Origin: Roseomonas sp. CECT 9278
GTDB taxonomy: Bacteria > Pseudomonadota > Alphaproteobacteria > Acetobacterales > Acetobacteraceae
Assembly (NCBI RefSeq): GCF_918698155.1
Contig: NZ_CAKKLX010000001.1
Location: forward strand, 182,406-246,405
Length of the DNA: 64,000 nt
Reading direction: 5' to 3'
The position numbers were made by a program, and so were the translations under genes. The notes under the pieces are model-generated. The model was not told the DNA's origin, ran no database searches, and saw only the letters and a program-made list of their open reading frames with translations. Shown piece by piece: positions 51,269-59,810 of this stretch (positions are counted from its first letter, which is position 1; every line of letters starts with the position of its first letter).

Positions 51269-52672
51269 ATGCACGAAACGCTCCCCATCGCGATCATCGG
51301 CGCGGGCCCCGTCGGGCTGGCGGCCGCAGCGGAGTTGCTCGGCCGCGGCCTCACGCCGCTGGTGCTGGAGGCAGGACCGCATCCTGCCCAGGCGGTGCGT
51401 CACTGGGCCCATGTGCGCATGTTCTCCCCCTGGGCGTTCAACGTCTCGCACGCGGCCCGTGCGCTGCTCGAACGACGCGGCTGGGACGCGCCGGATCCGG
51501 CCGCGTATCCCACCGGAGCCGAGCTCGTGTCGCTCCATCTCGACCCGCTCGCCACGGCCCTCGGACCGCATCTGCGGCTGAATGCGCGGGTCGTCGGCGT
51601 AGCCCGCCAGGATCATGGCCGGCTGCGCGACGACCGGCGGGGCGACGCCCCCTTCATCCTGCATGTCGCGGGACCGGACGGCGTGGTCGAGGCGTTCGCG
51701 GCGCGCGCCGTGATCGATTGCTCGGGCACCTGGTCCGCGCCCAACCCGGCCGGCGCGCATGGCATGCCCGCGCCGGGCGAAGCGGATTTCGCCGACCGCA
51801 TCGCTGCCGGAATCCCGGACGTGCTCGGCGCCGACCGCGCGGCGCATGCGGGGCGGACCACGCTCGTTGTCGGCGCGGGGCATTCGGCGATGAATGTGGT
51901 GCTCGACCTCGCCACGCTGGCGGACCAGGCGCCCGGCACGCGCATCCTCTGGGCCTTCCGCCGATCGCTGGAGGCGGTGAATTTCGGCGGCGGCGCCAAT
52001 GACGGGCTGGCCGCGCGCGGCGCACTCGGCGCACGGGCGGAGGCGCTGATCGACAGCGGCGCGGTGGAAGCCTTGGCGCCCTTCCTGGTCGATCGCATCG
52101 CCGAGGCGGCCGGTCGCCTCGCGGTCACCGGCCGGCAGGGCGCCGCGCCCCGCACCGTGGTGGTGGACCGCATCGTCACCGCCACCGGCTTCCGCCCGGC
52201 GTTCGACTTCCTGCGCGAGATCCGCCTCGGCCTAGACCCCGCGGTGGAGGCCACGCCCGCCCTTGCCCCGCTGATCGACCCCAACCTGCATTCCTGCGGC
52301 ACGGTACGCCCGCATGGCGAGGCCGAGCTGCGCCACCCGGAGGCGGATTTCTGGATCGCCGGCATGAAGGCCTATGGCCGCGCGCCGACCTTCCTGCTCG
52401 CCACCGGCCACGAGCAGGTGCGCAGCATCGCCGCCGCCCTGGCTGGCGACTGGGCGGCGGCGCGCGAGGTGCGGCTCGAACTGCCCAAGACCGGCGTGTG
52501 CTCGACCACGCGCGCCGGCGCGGCGGCCGAGGCCTGCTGCACGCCCACGACCCCGCAGGGTGTGTGCTGCGCGCCGAAGCCGGAGCAATCCGCCGATGCG
52601 CCGACCGCCGGCCGGTGGGTGGCGGAGAAGCCGCGCATCAAGGGCACGGCGCGCTCCGGAGGCTGTGGCTGA
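51269..52672 (+). CDS. FAD/NAD(P)-dependent oxidoreductase with Cys-rich tail (possible arsenic-linked)
   Basis: The product is 467 residues. FAD motif IGAGPVGLAAAAELL near residue 9, NADPH motif VGAGHSAMNVV near 204, as in flavin monooxygenase-like proteins. The C-terminal ~40 residues hold Cys pairs (EACC, GVCC) and single Cys (GVCSTT; SGGCG). Tailed flavoproteins with this form occur beside arsenic genes, but no arsC/arsB/arsM is seen here, so the link is inference. It lies between PadR and MFS genes. Confidence 0.7.
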   Translation: MHETLPIAIIGAGPVGLAAAAELLGRGLTPLVLEAGPHPAQAVRHWAHVRMFSPWAFNVSHAARALLERRGWDAPDPAAYPTGAELVSLHLDPLATALGPHLRLNARVVGVARQDHGRLRDDRRGDAPFILHVAGPDGVVEAFAARAVIDCSGTWSAPNPAGAHGMPAPGEADFADRIAAGIPDVLGADRAAHAGRTTLVVGAGHSAMNVVLDLATLADQAPGTRILWAFRRSLEAVNFGGGANDGLAARGALGARAEALIDSGAVEALAPFLVDRIAEAAGRLAVTGRQGAAPRTVVVDRIVTATGFRPAFDFLREIRLGLDPAVEATPALAPLIDPNLHSCGTVRPHGEAELRHPEADFWIAGMKAYGRAPTFLLATGHEQVRSIAAALAGDWAAAREVRLELPKTGVCSTTRAGAAAEACCTPTTPQGVCCAPKPEQSADAPTAGRWVAEKPRIKGTARSGGCG

Positions 52673-52682
52673 GACGCACCGC

Positions 52683-53924
52683 GTGTCCACGCAGCACACT
52701 GCCGCTTCTTTGACCCCCGTCGTCCTGGCCCTCGGCGTCACGCAGGTCATCGGCTACGGCACGCTCTACTACGCCTATGCCATCCTGGCGCCGGCGGTGG
52801 CGGCGGAATTCGGCACGACCACGGCCTCACTCTATGCCGTCTTCTCGGTCGGGCTGCTCGCGGGCGGGCTCGCCGCGCCGCGCATCGGCCTGTGGATGGA
52901 CCGCTTCGGTGCGCCGCGGCTGATGGCCGCGGGCAGCCTGCTGGTCGGGCTGCTGCTCGGCGCGCTGGCCGCCGCGCCCGGCTTCTGGAGCTTCGCCGCC
53001 TGCGTGGTGGCGATCGAGGTGGTCGGCATCGCCGTGCTCTACGACGCCGCATTCGCTACCCTGGCGCAGCAGGGCCACGCGCGTGCCCGGCGGGCGATCA
53101 CGCATCTGACTCTGATCGGCGGCTTCGCCTCCACGCTGTTCTGGCCGCTCAGCGGCTGGGCGGTGGAGGCGGTGGGCTGGCGCGGCACCTACCTGGCCTA
53201 TGCGCTGCTGCACCTGGCGGTGGCGCTGCCGCTGCACGCCTGGATCATGCGCCGCCCGCCGGTCGCGCCCGCCCATGCCGAGGCCACCGGCCGGCACCCG
53301 CCGCCATGGACGCCGCTGGAAGGTCGCGCGGCGCGCCTCGCCTTCTGGGCCTTCGGGCTCAGCTTCGCGCTGAGCGGCATGTTGGGCTCGGCGTTGACCA
53401 TCCACCTGGTGCCGGTGCTGCAGGCGCTGGACCTTGGCAGCGCGGCCTATGCGGTGGCGATGCTGATGGGGCCGGCGCAGGTGCTGATCCGATTGGCGGA
53501 TGCGCTGTTCTGGGGTGCGCGGCATCCGCTGGGCGTGGCGCTGGTCTCGGCCGCGGCGCTGCCGCTGGCCGTGCTGGCGCTGCTGGCGCCGGTGCCGGCG
53601 GTGCTGGCGGGCATCGTCTTCGCGATGCTGTTCGGCTTCGGCCAGGGGCTGTCGAGCATCGTGCGCGGCACTGTCCCGCTTGCGCTGTTCGGGCCCGATG
53701 GCTTCGGCGCGCGACTGGGCCGGCTGGCGGCCATCCGCACCATCCTGGGCGCGGCCGCGCCCTTCGTGTTCGCGGTCGGGTCGGAGCGCTTCGGCGTGAC
53801 GGCGGCGCTGTGGGCGAGCCTGCTGGCCGGCGCCGCGGCGCTGGCGCCGCTGGTGCTGCTGCACCTGCGCGTGGTGCCGCGCGGCGGCCGGCTGCCGGCC
53901 GGCGCCCCGCCGGGATCGCCGTGA
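52683..53924 (+). CDS. MFS transporter of the PadR/flavoprotein operon
   Basis: A GTG start 11 bases after the flavoprotein stop gives 413 residues. The N-terminus (VLALGVTQVIGYGTLYYAYA) and 12 membrane helices fit an MFS exporter; the pattern is similar to the ArsK/ArsJ-like group, but I cannot assign it. An export role for an oxidised or conjugated metal(loid) would fit operon order. Confidence 0.75.
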   Translation: MSTQHTAASLTPVVLALGVTQVIGYGTLYYAYAILAPAVAAEFGTTTASLYAVFSVGLLAGGLAAPRIGLWMDRFGAPRLMAAGSLLVGLLLGALAAAPGFWSFAACVVAIEVVGIAVLYDAAFATLAQQGHARARRAITHLTLIGGFASTLFWPLSGWAVEAVGWRGTYLAYALLHLAVALPLHAWIMRRPPVAPAHAEATGRHPPPWTPLEGRAARLAFWAFGLSFALSGMLGSALTIHLVPVLQALDLGSAAYAVAMLMGPAQVLIRLADALFWGARHPLGVALVSAAALPLAVLALLAPVPAVLAGIVFAMLFGFGQGLSSIVRGTVPLALFGPDGFGARLGRLAAIRTILGAAAPFVFAVGSERFGVTAALWASLLAGAAALAPLVLLHLRVVPRGGRLPAGAPPGSP

Positions 53925-54075
53925 TACCCCGGCGCCGCGCGCACATTCGCCGTGAGCAGGCCTCGCACCACGGTTTGACGGATGATGATCTCGCGGCGCA
54001 GCAGGCCGATGCGGGAGCCGGCCACCGAAGCTGCATCCGGACGCGGGCCCGAGGTTCAACGCCCGGTGGATCGGA

Positions 54076-54417
54076 TCAACCGCCCCCCAGCGTGCGGGAG
54101 AGCGCATCGATGCCGGCGACGGTCACCAGGACCATGATGGCAATCAGGGAGACCGCGCGCCAGGCGCTGATCGTCATGCGGTCCATCAGCAAGAAGCCGA
54201 TCGTCTGCCCGCGCCCGGCACCGGTGGCCCGCACGCCCTTGACCTGTTCGCGGTCGGTATTCTCGATCGCCTCGGCAAAGAGCTTCGTGAGCACGCCCTT
54301 GTCATTGATCGCGATCGCGCGGATGCCGGCGAAGGGGCCTAGCCCGACCACGCTCACGAAGAAGATCGCCCCGACCAGGCTGTCGATGCCGCGCACCACG
54401 TCGCGCGACCGGCGCTC
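54076..54417 (-). pseudogene. Broken phnE-type ABC permease
   Basis: Pieces of a PhnE/PtxC permease: IDSLVGAIFFVSVVGLGPFA, then KLFAEAIENTDREQVKGVRA, and TVAGIDALSRTL at the end. The middle (EAA-loop exit to the fifth helix) is deleted, and the first helices are missing. It is unlike ptxC at 18706 in detail, so it comes from another phosphonate transporter. Confidence 0.75.
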
Positions 54418-54467
54418 CAGCGGCCGGACCGGCCCGAGCGGCGCGATCCTGGCATCGCGCCACCACC

Positions 54468-55328
54468 TCAGGCGCGCGGCTGAGGCAGCATCCGTGCCTG
54501 GCCGACGACCCTGACGCCCTCGCCAGCCGTCGGGCCGATCTCGGCATGCAGCCGCGAACGGCATCCCATGTCCTCACCCTGCACGATCTCGATGCTGCCC
54601 TCGTGTGGCCAGCCGAGGTCGCGCAGGTAACCGCCGAGCGCAGCGGCGGCTGCGCCGGTCGCCGGGTCCTCGTAGACGCCGCCGATCGGGAAGGGGTTGC
54701 GCGCATGAAAAAGCCGCCGCGACTGCGCATGGATCACGCTGAAGGTGACGATTCCCTCGGCGAGCGAAAGCGCGCGGCCGTGAGCCTGGTCGTAGCGCAG
54801 CGCCGCAATCCGGGCGCGTTCGCGCAGCGCAAGCACCAGGTGGTCTGCGCCCGCATGGGCCATCGCAGGCGAGATGCGCTCATCGAGGTCGGCCTCCGCG
54901 AGCGAGAACAGCGCCAGCGCCTGCGCGAGCAGGCCGGCCGGCGCGCGACGGCTGCGCGTCGGTGGCGAGCGCAGCGCGGCGCTCGCGGTCATGCCCGCGC
55001 TGCGGCCTTCGACCGTGATGACCGCACGGTTCAGCCGCAACGCGAACATGCCATCGCCGAAGCGGCGGGCCAGCGCCGCACCCAGGGCGATCGTGGCATG
55101 GCCGCAGAAATCCACCTCCACCTCCGGGGCGAAGTACCGTGCGCGCCAGCCGCTGCCGTCCGGCGCGGCGAACACCGTCTCGGAATACCCGACCTGTGCG
55201 GCAATGGATTGCATGACCGCCTCGGCAGGCAGGGTGCCGAGGATCATCACGCCCGCCGGATTACCCCCTGCCTCCCCGTCGGAGAAGGCGGCAATGCGCT
55301 CGACCTGCGTCGCTGTCGGTGTCGGCAT
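54468..55328 (-). CDS. PhzF-family epimerase-like protein
   Basis: The ATG at 55328 gives 286 residues. Family marks are the N-terminal strand with FSDGEAGGNPAGV, GYSETVF, FCGHATIALGAAL and EDPATGAAAAALGGYL. The catalytic Glu sits in the first domain (ETVF). PhzF proteins isomerise small amino or hydroxy acids; phenazine synthesis itself is unlikely, since no phz genes are near. Confidence 0.85.
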   Translation of the reverse strand: MPTPTATQVERIAAFSDGEAGGNPAGVMILGTLPAEAVMQSIAAQVGYSETVFAAPDGSGWRARYFAPEVEVDFCGHATIALGAALARRFGDGMFALRLNRAVITVEGRSAGMTASAALRSPPTRSRRAPAGLLAQALALFSLAEADLDERISPAMAHAGADHLVLALRERARIAALRYDQAHGRALSLAEGIVTFSVIHAQSRRLFHARNPFPIGGVYEDPATGAAAAALGGYLRDLGWPHEGSIEIVQGEDMGCRSRLHAEIGPTAGEGVRVVGQARMLPQPRA

Positions 55329-55551
55329 GGCGCCACGATAGTCGCGAGCGCCGTCGGGACATAGCGCGGCGCGCTTGTTCACGGCCCGCATGCCACGCCG
55401 CATCGCACGAGGGCATTCCCGCGCCACGGATGAGCCGGTCTCGGGCGATGCGAACAGAATTCATCCGCGGCACGGGCCGATGGCATGCGCATCGCGCGCG
55501 CCTGGCGATACCCTGCGCGCCCGACCCTCCCGCCTGCAGACAGGACGTCCG

Positions 55552-56049
55552 ATGACCACGACCGCGCCAGCATCCCGTGCCGCCGCCATCCTTGCCGCCG
55601 ACGCGCCGCCCCGCGCGACGGCAAGCGGCTACCCCGCGCCCTTCGCTGCGCGTGTCCAGGGCCGCGTGAAGCGTTCGCTCGGCGACCTGTTTGGCCTTCG
55701 GAACTTCGGTGTGAATCTCACCCTGCTGCGCCCCGGATCTGCGTCCGCGCTGCATCACGTCCATTCCCGCCAGGATGAATTCATCTACGTCATCGAGGGC
55801 GAGCCGACGCTCTTCACCGATGCGGGGCCGATGCGCCTGCGGCCCGGCATGGTCGCCGGCTTTCCCGCGGGCGGCACGGCGCATCACCTGGAGAATCGGA
55901 CCGACAACGACTGCGTGATCCTGGAGATCGGCGACCGGACGGCCGGCGACACGGGCAGCTATCCGGACGACGACCTGCAGGCCGTGCTGGACGCTGACGG
56001 CCGCTGGCGTTTCGCCCGGAAGGACGGAACGCCCCACGGGGCTGGATGA
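55552..56049 (+). CDS. Cupin-domain protein
   Basis: The ATG at 55552 gives 165 residues. The cupin core has HHVHSRQDEFIYVIEGE (metal ligands His, His and Glu) and LRPGMVAGFPAGGTAHHLEN. It is probably a small metal-binding sugar-epimerase or dioxygenase-like protein, of unknown substrate. Divergent to PhzF. Confidence 0.8.
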   Translation: MTTTAPASRAAAILAADAPPRATASGYPAPFAARVQGRVKRSLGDLFGLRNFGVNLTLLRPGSASALHHVHSRQDEFIYVIEGEPTLFTDAGPMRLRPGMVAGFPAGGTAHHLENRTDNDCVILEIGDRTAGDTGSYPDDDLQAVLDADGRWRFARKDGTPHGAG

Positions 56050-56254
56050 CCATGCGGCGCGCGCGACGCCGGCCGCCGCGCTTCGTCACTCCGCCGAGCC
56101 GCCGCCGGACAGGCGTTTGCGCATCATGCGCTCGTTCGTGGAAGACCTGTCGAACAGCGATGTCGGCGGCGTCCGTCCCGGCAAGGGCCCGCGGCCGCCG
56201 CCGACCATCCATCGGCCACTGACGCACCGCCGCCAGCGCGCCGATCCCGATCAG

Positions 56255-56468
56255 GCTCCATCAGGCCGCATCGCAGCTGCGGCAGACCCCAAACGAGGTT
56301 GTGCACCGCGACCGCGAAGCCGAAGGATGCCGGCGAGGTGCCGAGATCGGCCACCACCGGTTCGAGGAAGAGGCCGAAGCATTGCCGCAACCCCATGGAC
56401 ACGGCCATCACGCAGGCCGACACGACAACGACGGCCCGCGGGCGGGCGGGACTCGCCATCTCCGTCAT
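56255..56468 (-). pseudogene. N-terminal fragment of an MFS transporter
   Basis: From an ATG at 56468, residues ~15-65 are a good MFS start (VVVVSACVMAVSMGLRQCFG, then DLGTSPASFGFAVAVHNLVW), then the homology fails and a frameshifted tail (readable further as GALAAVRQWPM) follows. Only the first two helices are left; inactive. Confidence 0.65.
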
Positions 56469-56578
56469 GCGCGGCCGCTCCTGCGTCACCACGGGGTGGA
56501 TCGTGGCACCTGGCCGGCGGGCTGGGGGATGAGCTCTGGTCATCGTCGCCGAGCCTGGCTCAGCCAGGTCCTCGCGCC

Positions 56579-57193
56579 ATGACCTCGGCCGCCCCGGGGC
56601 CGATCACCTTCTGGTTCGATTTCGGCTCGCCGTACGCCTGGCTCGCGTCGACGCAGGTGGCGGCGACGGCGCGCCGCTGCGGCCGCACGGTGCGGTGGCG
56701 CGCCATGCTGCTCGGGGTGATCTTCGGCACGACCGGCGCGAGCCCGCTTGGCGTGCAGCCCCTGCGCGGCGACTATGCGCGTCGCGACCTCGGCCGCGTC
56801 GCGCGGCGGATGGGCCTGCCCTTCGCGACGGCGACCCCGCCCTCGGGTACGTCTCTCGCTCTCGCCCGGGTCTTCCACGCCATTGCCTTGCGCGATGAAG
56901 CTCTCGCCGCACGCTTCGCGGCGGAGGCGTTCATGGCGACCTTCGCGGAGGGGCAGGCGCTGGACGGGCTCGCTGCGGCGCAGTGCTTCGCGGCACGGCT
57001 GGGGCCGACAGCCGCCGCAGCAAGCGCCGATGCGCTCGCCCCCGCTGCCCGCCTGGCGCTGCGCGACGCGACGCAGGAGGCGCTGGCCCAGGGCGTGTTC
57101 GGCGCACCCTTCTTCGTGGTGGATGGCGAACCCTTCTGGGGCCAGGACCGGTTGCCGATGCTGGAGGCCTGGCTGCGCGAGGGGCCCTGGTAG
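56579..57193 (+). CDS. DsbA-like / 2-hydroxychromene-2-carboxylate isomerase-type protein
   Basis: The ATG at 56579 gives 204 residues. It starts with the isomerase signature ITFWFDFGSPYAWLASTQVA, with Ser replacing the redox CxxC of DsbA, and ends with VFGAPFFVVDGEPFWGQDRL. These kappa-GST-like enzymes isomerise aromatic breakdown intermediates with glutathione. The operon does not tell the substrate. Confidence 0.85.
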   Translation: MTSAAPGPITFWFDFGSPYAWLASTQVAATARRCGRTVRWRAMLLGVIFGTTGASPLGVQPLRGDYARRDLGRVARRMGLPFATATPPSGTSLALARVFHAIALRDEALAARFAAEAFMATFAEGQALDGLAAAQCFAARLGPTAAAASADALAPAARLALRDATQEALAQGVFGAPFFVVDGEPFWGQDRLPMLEAWLREGPW

Positions 57194-57421
57194 ACACGCG
57201 CGATCTTCGGGGTCACCACGGCACGCCGCAGGGCGCGCATGTCCGTCAAGGCGCGGGAGAGCATGACGACCCGCCCGTCCGCGGGCATGAAGCGGGTGCG
57301 CGTGTCGGGGCATGGCGCCGCGCCGGCAGGACCGGACCGTCCAGGCCATGCCCGGGCATGACACGCCTGCGCCCAGCGGTCGGGTCGTCCGGGTGGAACG
57401 CACGCGCGCAGCGTCAAATGA

Positions 57422-58324
57422 TCAGGCACCGGGCACGGTTCGCGCTGCCAGGGTCTCGCCACCCAGCTGTTCGCGCAGCCACGCAGCGAGCAGCCGTCCT
57501 TCGCGTTGACGCAGCAGGCCGGGGCGGGTCACGAGCCAATAGGCCGTGCCGCCTTCCACCGGCTCGTCGAGCGCACGGACGCGGCCCGACGCGATGTCGT
57601 CGGCGCAGACCGGAAGCCGCGCCAAGGCCAGGCCCAGCCCCTGCGCGGCCGCGTCCAATGCCAGTTGGATCGTGTCGAAGCGGAAGCCGCGCGACGGATC
57701 GCGCGGGTTCAGGCCGCGCAGCGCGGTCCACGCGGCCCAGTCCTCCCCCGCGGTCGTGACATGGATCGCCGGCAGGCGCGCCAGTGCCTCGGTCAGCGGC
57801 AGCCGGCAATCCGCCGCGACCACCGGCACCAGGCCGACCGGCGCCAGCCGGTGCCACTCGGCCGGCCCCACCGGTGCGTCGGCCATGCGGATCGCGAAGT
57901 CGAAGCGTCCATCGCCGAGTTCGACATGCTCGCGCTCTGTCGAGATCGCCAGGCCAAGCGACGGATGGCGCCGCCGCAAGGCAGCCAGGCGCGGCAGCAG
58001 CCATCGCGTCGCGAAGGTCGGCGCCACGCTGCCGGCCAGGCCGCGTGCGGCGCGCACGCCCGCCAAGGCCGCGACACAGCGTGACAAGCCCTCGAAGGCC
58101 TGGCTCGCCTCGCGCAGCAGCGTCGCTCCGGCCGTTGTCAGGCGCATGCCGCGCTGATCGCGGTGAAAGAGCGGAACGCCGAGCGCGTCCTCCAGCGCGC
58201 GGACGCCATGGCTGACGGCGCTTGGCGTCACGCCGAGCTCCGCCGCGGCGGCGGTGAAGCCGCCGCGGCGACCGGCTGCCTCGAACACGCGCAGCGCGGA
58301 AAGCGGGGGGAGCCTGTGCGCCAT
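57422..58324 (-). CDS. LysR-family regulator, GcvA-like
   Basis: The ATG at 58324 gives 300 residues starting MAHRLPPLSALRVFEAAGRR, the typical GcvA-like start with GVTPSAVSHGVRALED. The longer frame to 59329 is antisense to the hydratase gene and not real. It is divergent to the enoyl-CoA hydratase gene at 58535, the likely target. Confidence 0.85.
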   Translation of the reverse strand: MAHRLPPLSALRVFEAAGRRGGFTAAAAELGVTPSAVSHGVRALEDALGVPLFHRDQRGMRLTTAGATLLREASQAFEGLSRCVAALAGVRAARGLAGSVAPTFATRWLLPRLAALRRRHPSLGLAISTEREHVELGDGRFDFAIRMADAPVGPAEWHRLAPVGLVPVVAADCRLPLTEALARLPAIHVTTAGEDWAAWTALRGLNPRDPSRGFRFDTIQLALDAAAQGLGLALARLPVCADDIASGRVRALDEPVEGGTAYWLVTRPGLLRQREGRLLAAWLREQLGGETLAARTVPGA

Positions 58325-58534
58325 GGCGAGCGGACCTCCTGCAGCATTGCAGGCCAGTCCGGCATCGGCTTCCACATACACGTCAGCATGGCTGACCTGC
58401 CTCATCCGCGCGCCTGGATCAGCCGCGCAGAGGGTGAAGACGCGACGGCCGTGATGCGCCGGCAGTGACGGCGGCTCACAGCGTGTGAGGAGTTCGCGTT
58501 CGTGCCGCGCGCCCTGCCACCGCAGGCTGGCGAC

Positions 58535-59344
58535 ATGGACACGACCGCCCCCTCCCCTCCCGCCGACGGCCTGCATCGCGCGCGTCACGGCGCCACGGCG
58601 CTGCTCACCATGGACCGCCCGTCGCGGCTGAACGCACTCGATCCTTCGCTGATCGCGGCGCTGCATGCCGCGCTCGACGCGATCGAGGCCGATCCCGGCG
58701 TGCGCGCCGTCATCCTCACCGGGGCCGGCCACCGCGCCTTCTCGGCCGGCGCGGACATCCATGCCTTCGCGCCGATCATCGCGCGCGGCGAGGCGATGCA
58801 GGGCTTCGTGCGCCCAGGCCAGGCGCTGACCGCGCGTATCGAAGCCTTTCCGAAGCCGGTGATCTGCGCCGTGAACGGCCTCGCCTATGGCGGTGGCTGC
58901 GAGGTACTGGAGGCCGCGCCCCTCGCGGTGGCTGCCGCGCATGCGACATTCGCGAAGCCCGAGATCAAGCTGGGCTTTCCGCCCCCCTTCGGCGGGACCC
59001 AGCGCCTCGCGCGCCTGATCGGCCGCAAGCGGGCGCTCGCGATGATCCTCTCGGGCGCCCCGATCGCGGCGGATGAGGCGCTTGCGCTCGGGCTCGTCAA
59101 CCGCGTGGTCGCCCCCGACGCGCTCCTGGATGCCGCAATGGCGATGGCCGCCGGCATCATCGCGCACGCGCCCGCCGCCGTCGCGGCGAGCCTTGCGGCG
59201 GTGACGCGGGGCCTGAACCTCTCCATCGCCGAGGGCCTCGCCGTCGAGGCCGCGGCCTTTGGCAGCCTGCTGCACACCGCCGACCTGCGGGAAGGCATCG
59301 CCGCCTTCCGCGAGCGGCGCCCACCGCAATTCAGCGGGCGGTGA
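58535..59344 (+). CDS. Enoyl-CoA hydratase/isomerase family protein
   Basis: The ATG at 58535 gives 269 residues. The oxyanion-hole strand is AFSAGADIHAFAP, then NGLAYGGGCEVLEAAPLAVA and KPEIKLGFPPPFGGTQRLAR with the catalytic Glu. In hydratases Glu144/Glu164 are expected; the second lies in KPEIKLG, the first (EVLEA) is offset, so hydratase rather than isomerase activity is likely but not certain. Acts on acyl-CoA. Confidence 0.85.
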   Translation: MDTTAPSPPADGLHRARHGATALLTMDRPSRLNALDPSLIAALHAALDAIEADPGVRAVILTGAGHRAFSAGADIHAFAPIIARGEAMQGFVRPGQALTARIEAFPKPVICAVNGLAYGGGCEVLEAAPLAVAAAHATFAKPEIKLGFPPPFGGTQRLARLIGRKRALAMILSGAPIAADEALALGLVNRVVAPDALLDAAMAMAAGIIAHAPAAVAASLAAVTRGLNLSIAEGLAVEAAAFGSLLHTADLREGIAAFRERRPPQFSGR

Positions 59345-59604
59345 CCGCCATGCAAGGTACTCCCGCGCTGTGCATGTCGCCGTCGATGCCGCGCATGCGC
59401 AGCCTGTGCGTCGTCACGCGCCGCGCCGTGAGGCGGCTGGCACGCCGGTTGCGACCATTGCGACTTTGGCGTCGCAGCATGGCCGAGACCGACGAACTAT
59501 GGGCAATGTCGGACCGCGAGCTGCGCGACGTCGGGCTCAGTCGATACGACGTGGCGTATGTGGCGAAGCAGGCATCTGCCGGAGCCTGCCGGCCGTATTG
59601 GTGA
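59341..59604 (+). CDS. DUF1127 small protein
   Basis: A GTG start overlaps the hydratase stop (GTGA); an ATG at 59350 is an alternative. The product is 87 residues: a variable N-terminus, then an Arg-rich helix (RRAVRRLARRLRPLRLWRRS) and the DUF1127 ending (TDELWAMSDRELRDVGLSRYD). DUF1127 proteins in alphaproteobacteria bind RNA/regulators and affect phosphate and carbon metabolism. Confidence 0.8.
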   Translation: MTAMQGTPALCMSPSMPRMRSLCVVTRRAVRRLARRLRPLRLWRRSMAETDELWAMSDRELRDVGLSRYDVAYVAKQASAGACRPYW

Positions 59605-59810
59605 CGATGGCGACGCGCATCATCGCGCGGCGGACCGGGCGGCCATTGGCAGCGTGGCGGTGATCAGCCCAGCGACGGCGGCGATGACGGTCAGTGCTCT
59701 CAGGGTTGTGGTCCTGCGGTTCGGGGTCCGCGGAAGGCGAGGCGCGCAATCGCGGTTTCCTGCCGCGCGCCGCGGATCAGCCGCGCCGCCTCACTCGCCG
59801 GCACGACGCG

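Noticed and set aside
57194..57421. Protein-like piece (RFMPADGRVVMLSRALTDMR) on the minus strand
   Set aside because: Short, antisense to the DsbA-like gene in its continuation, no start or family match.
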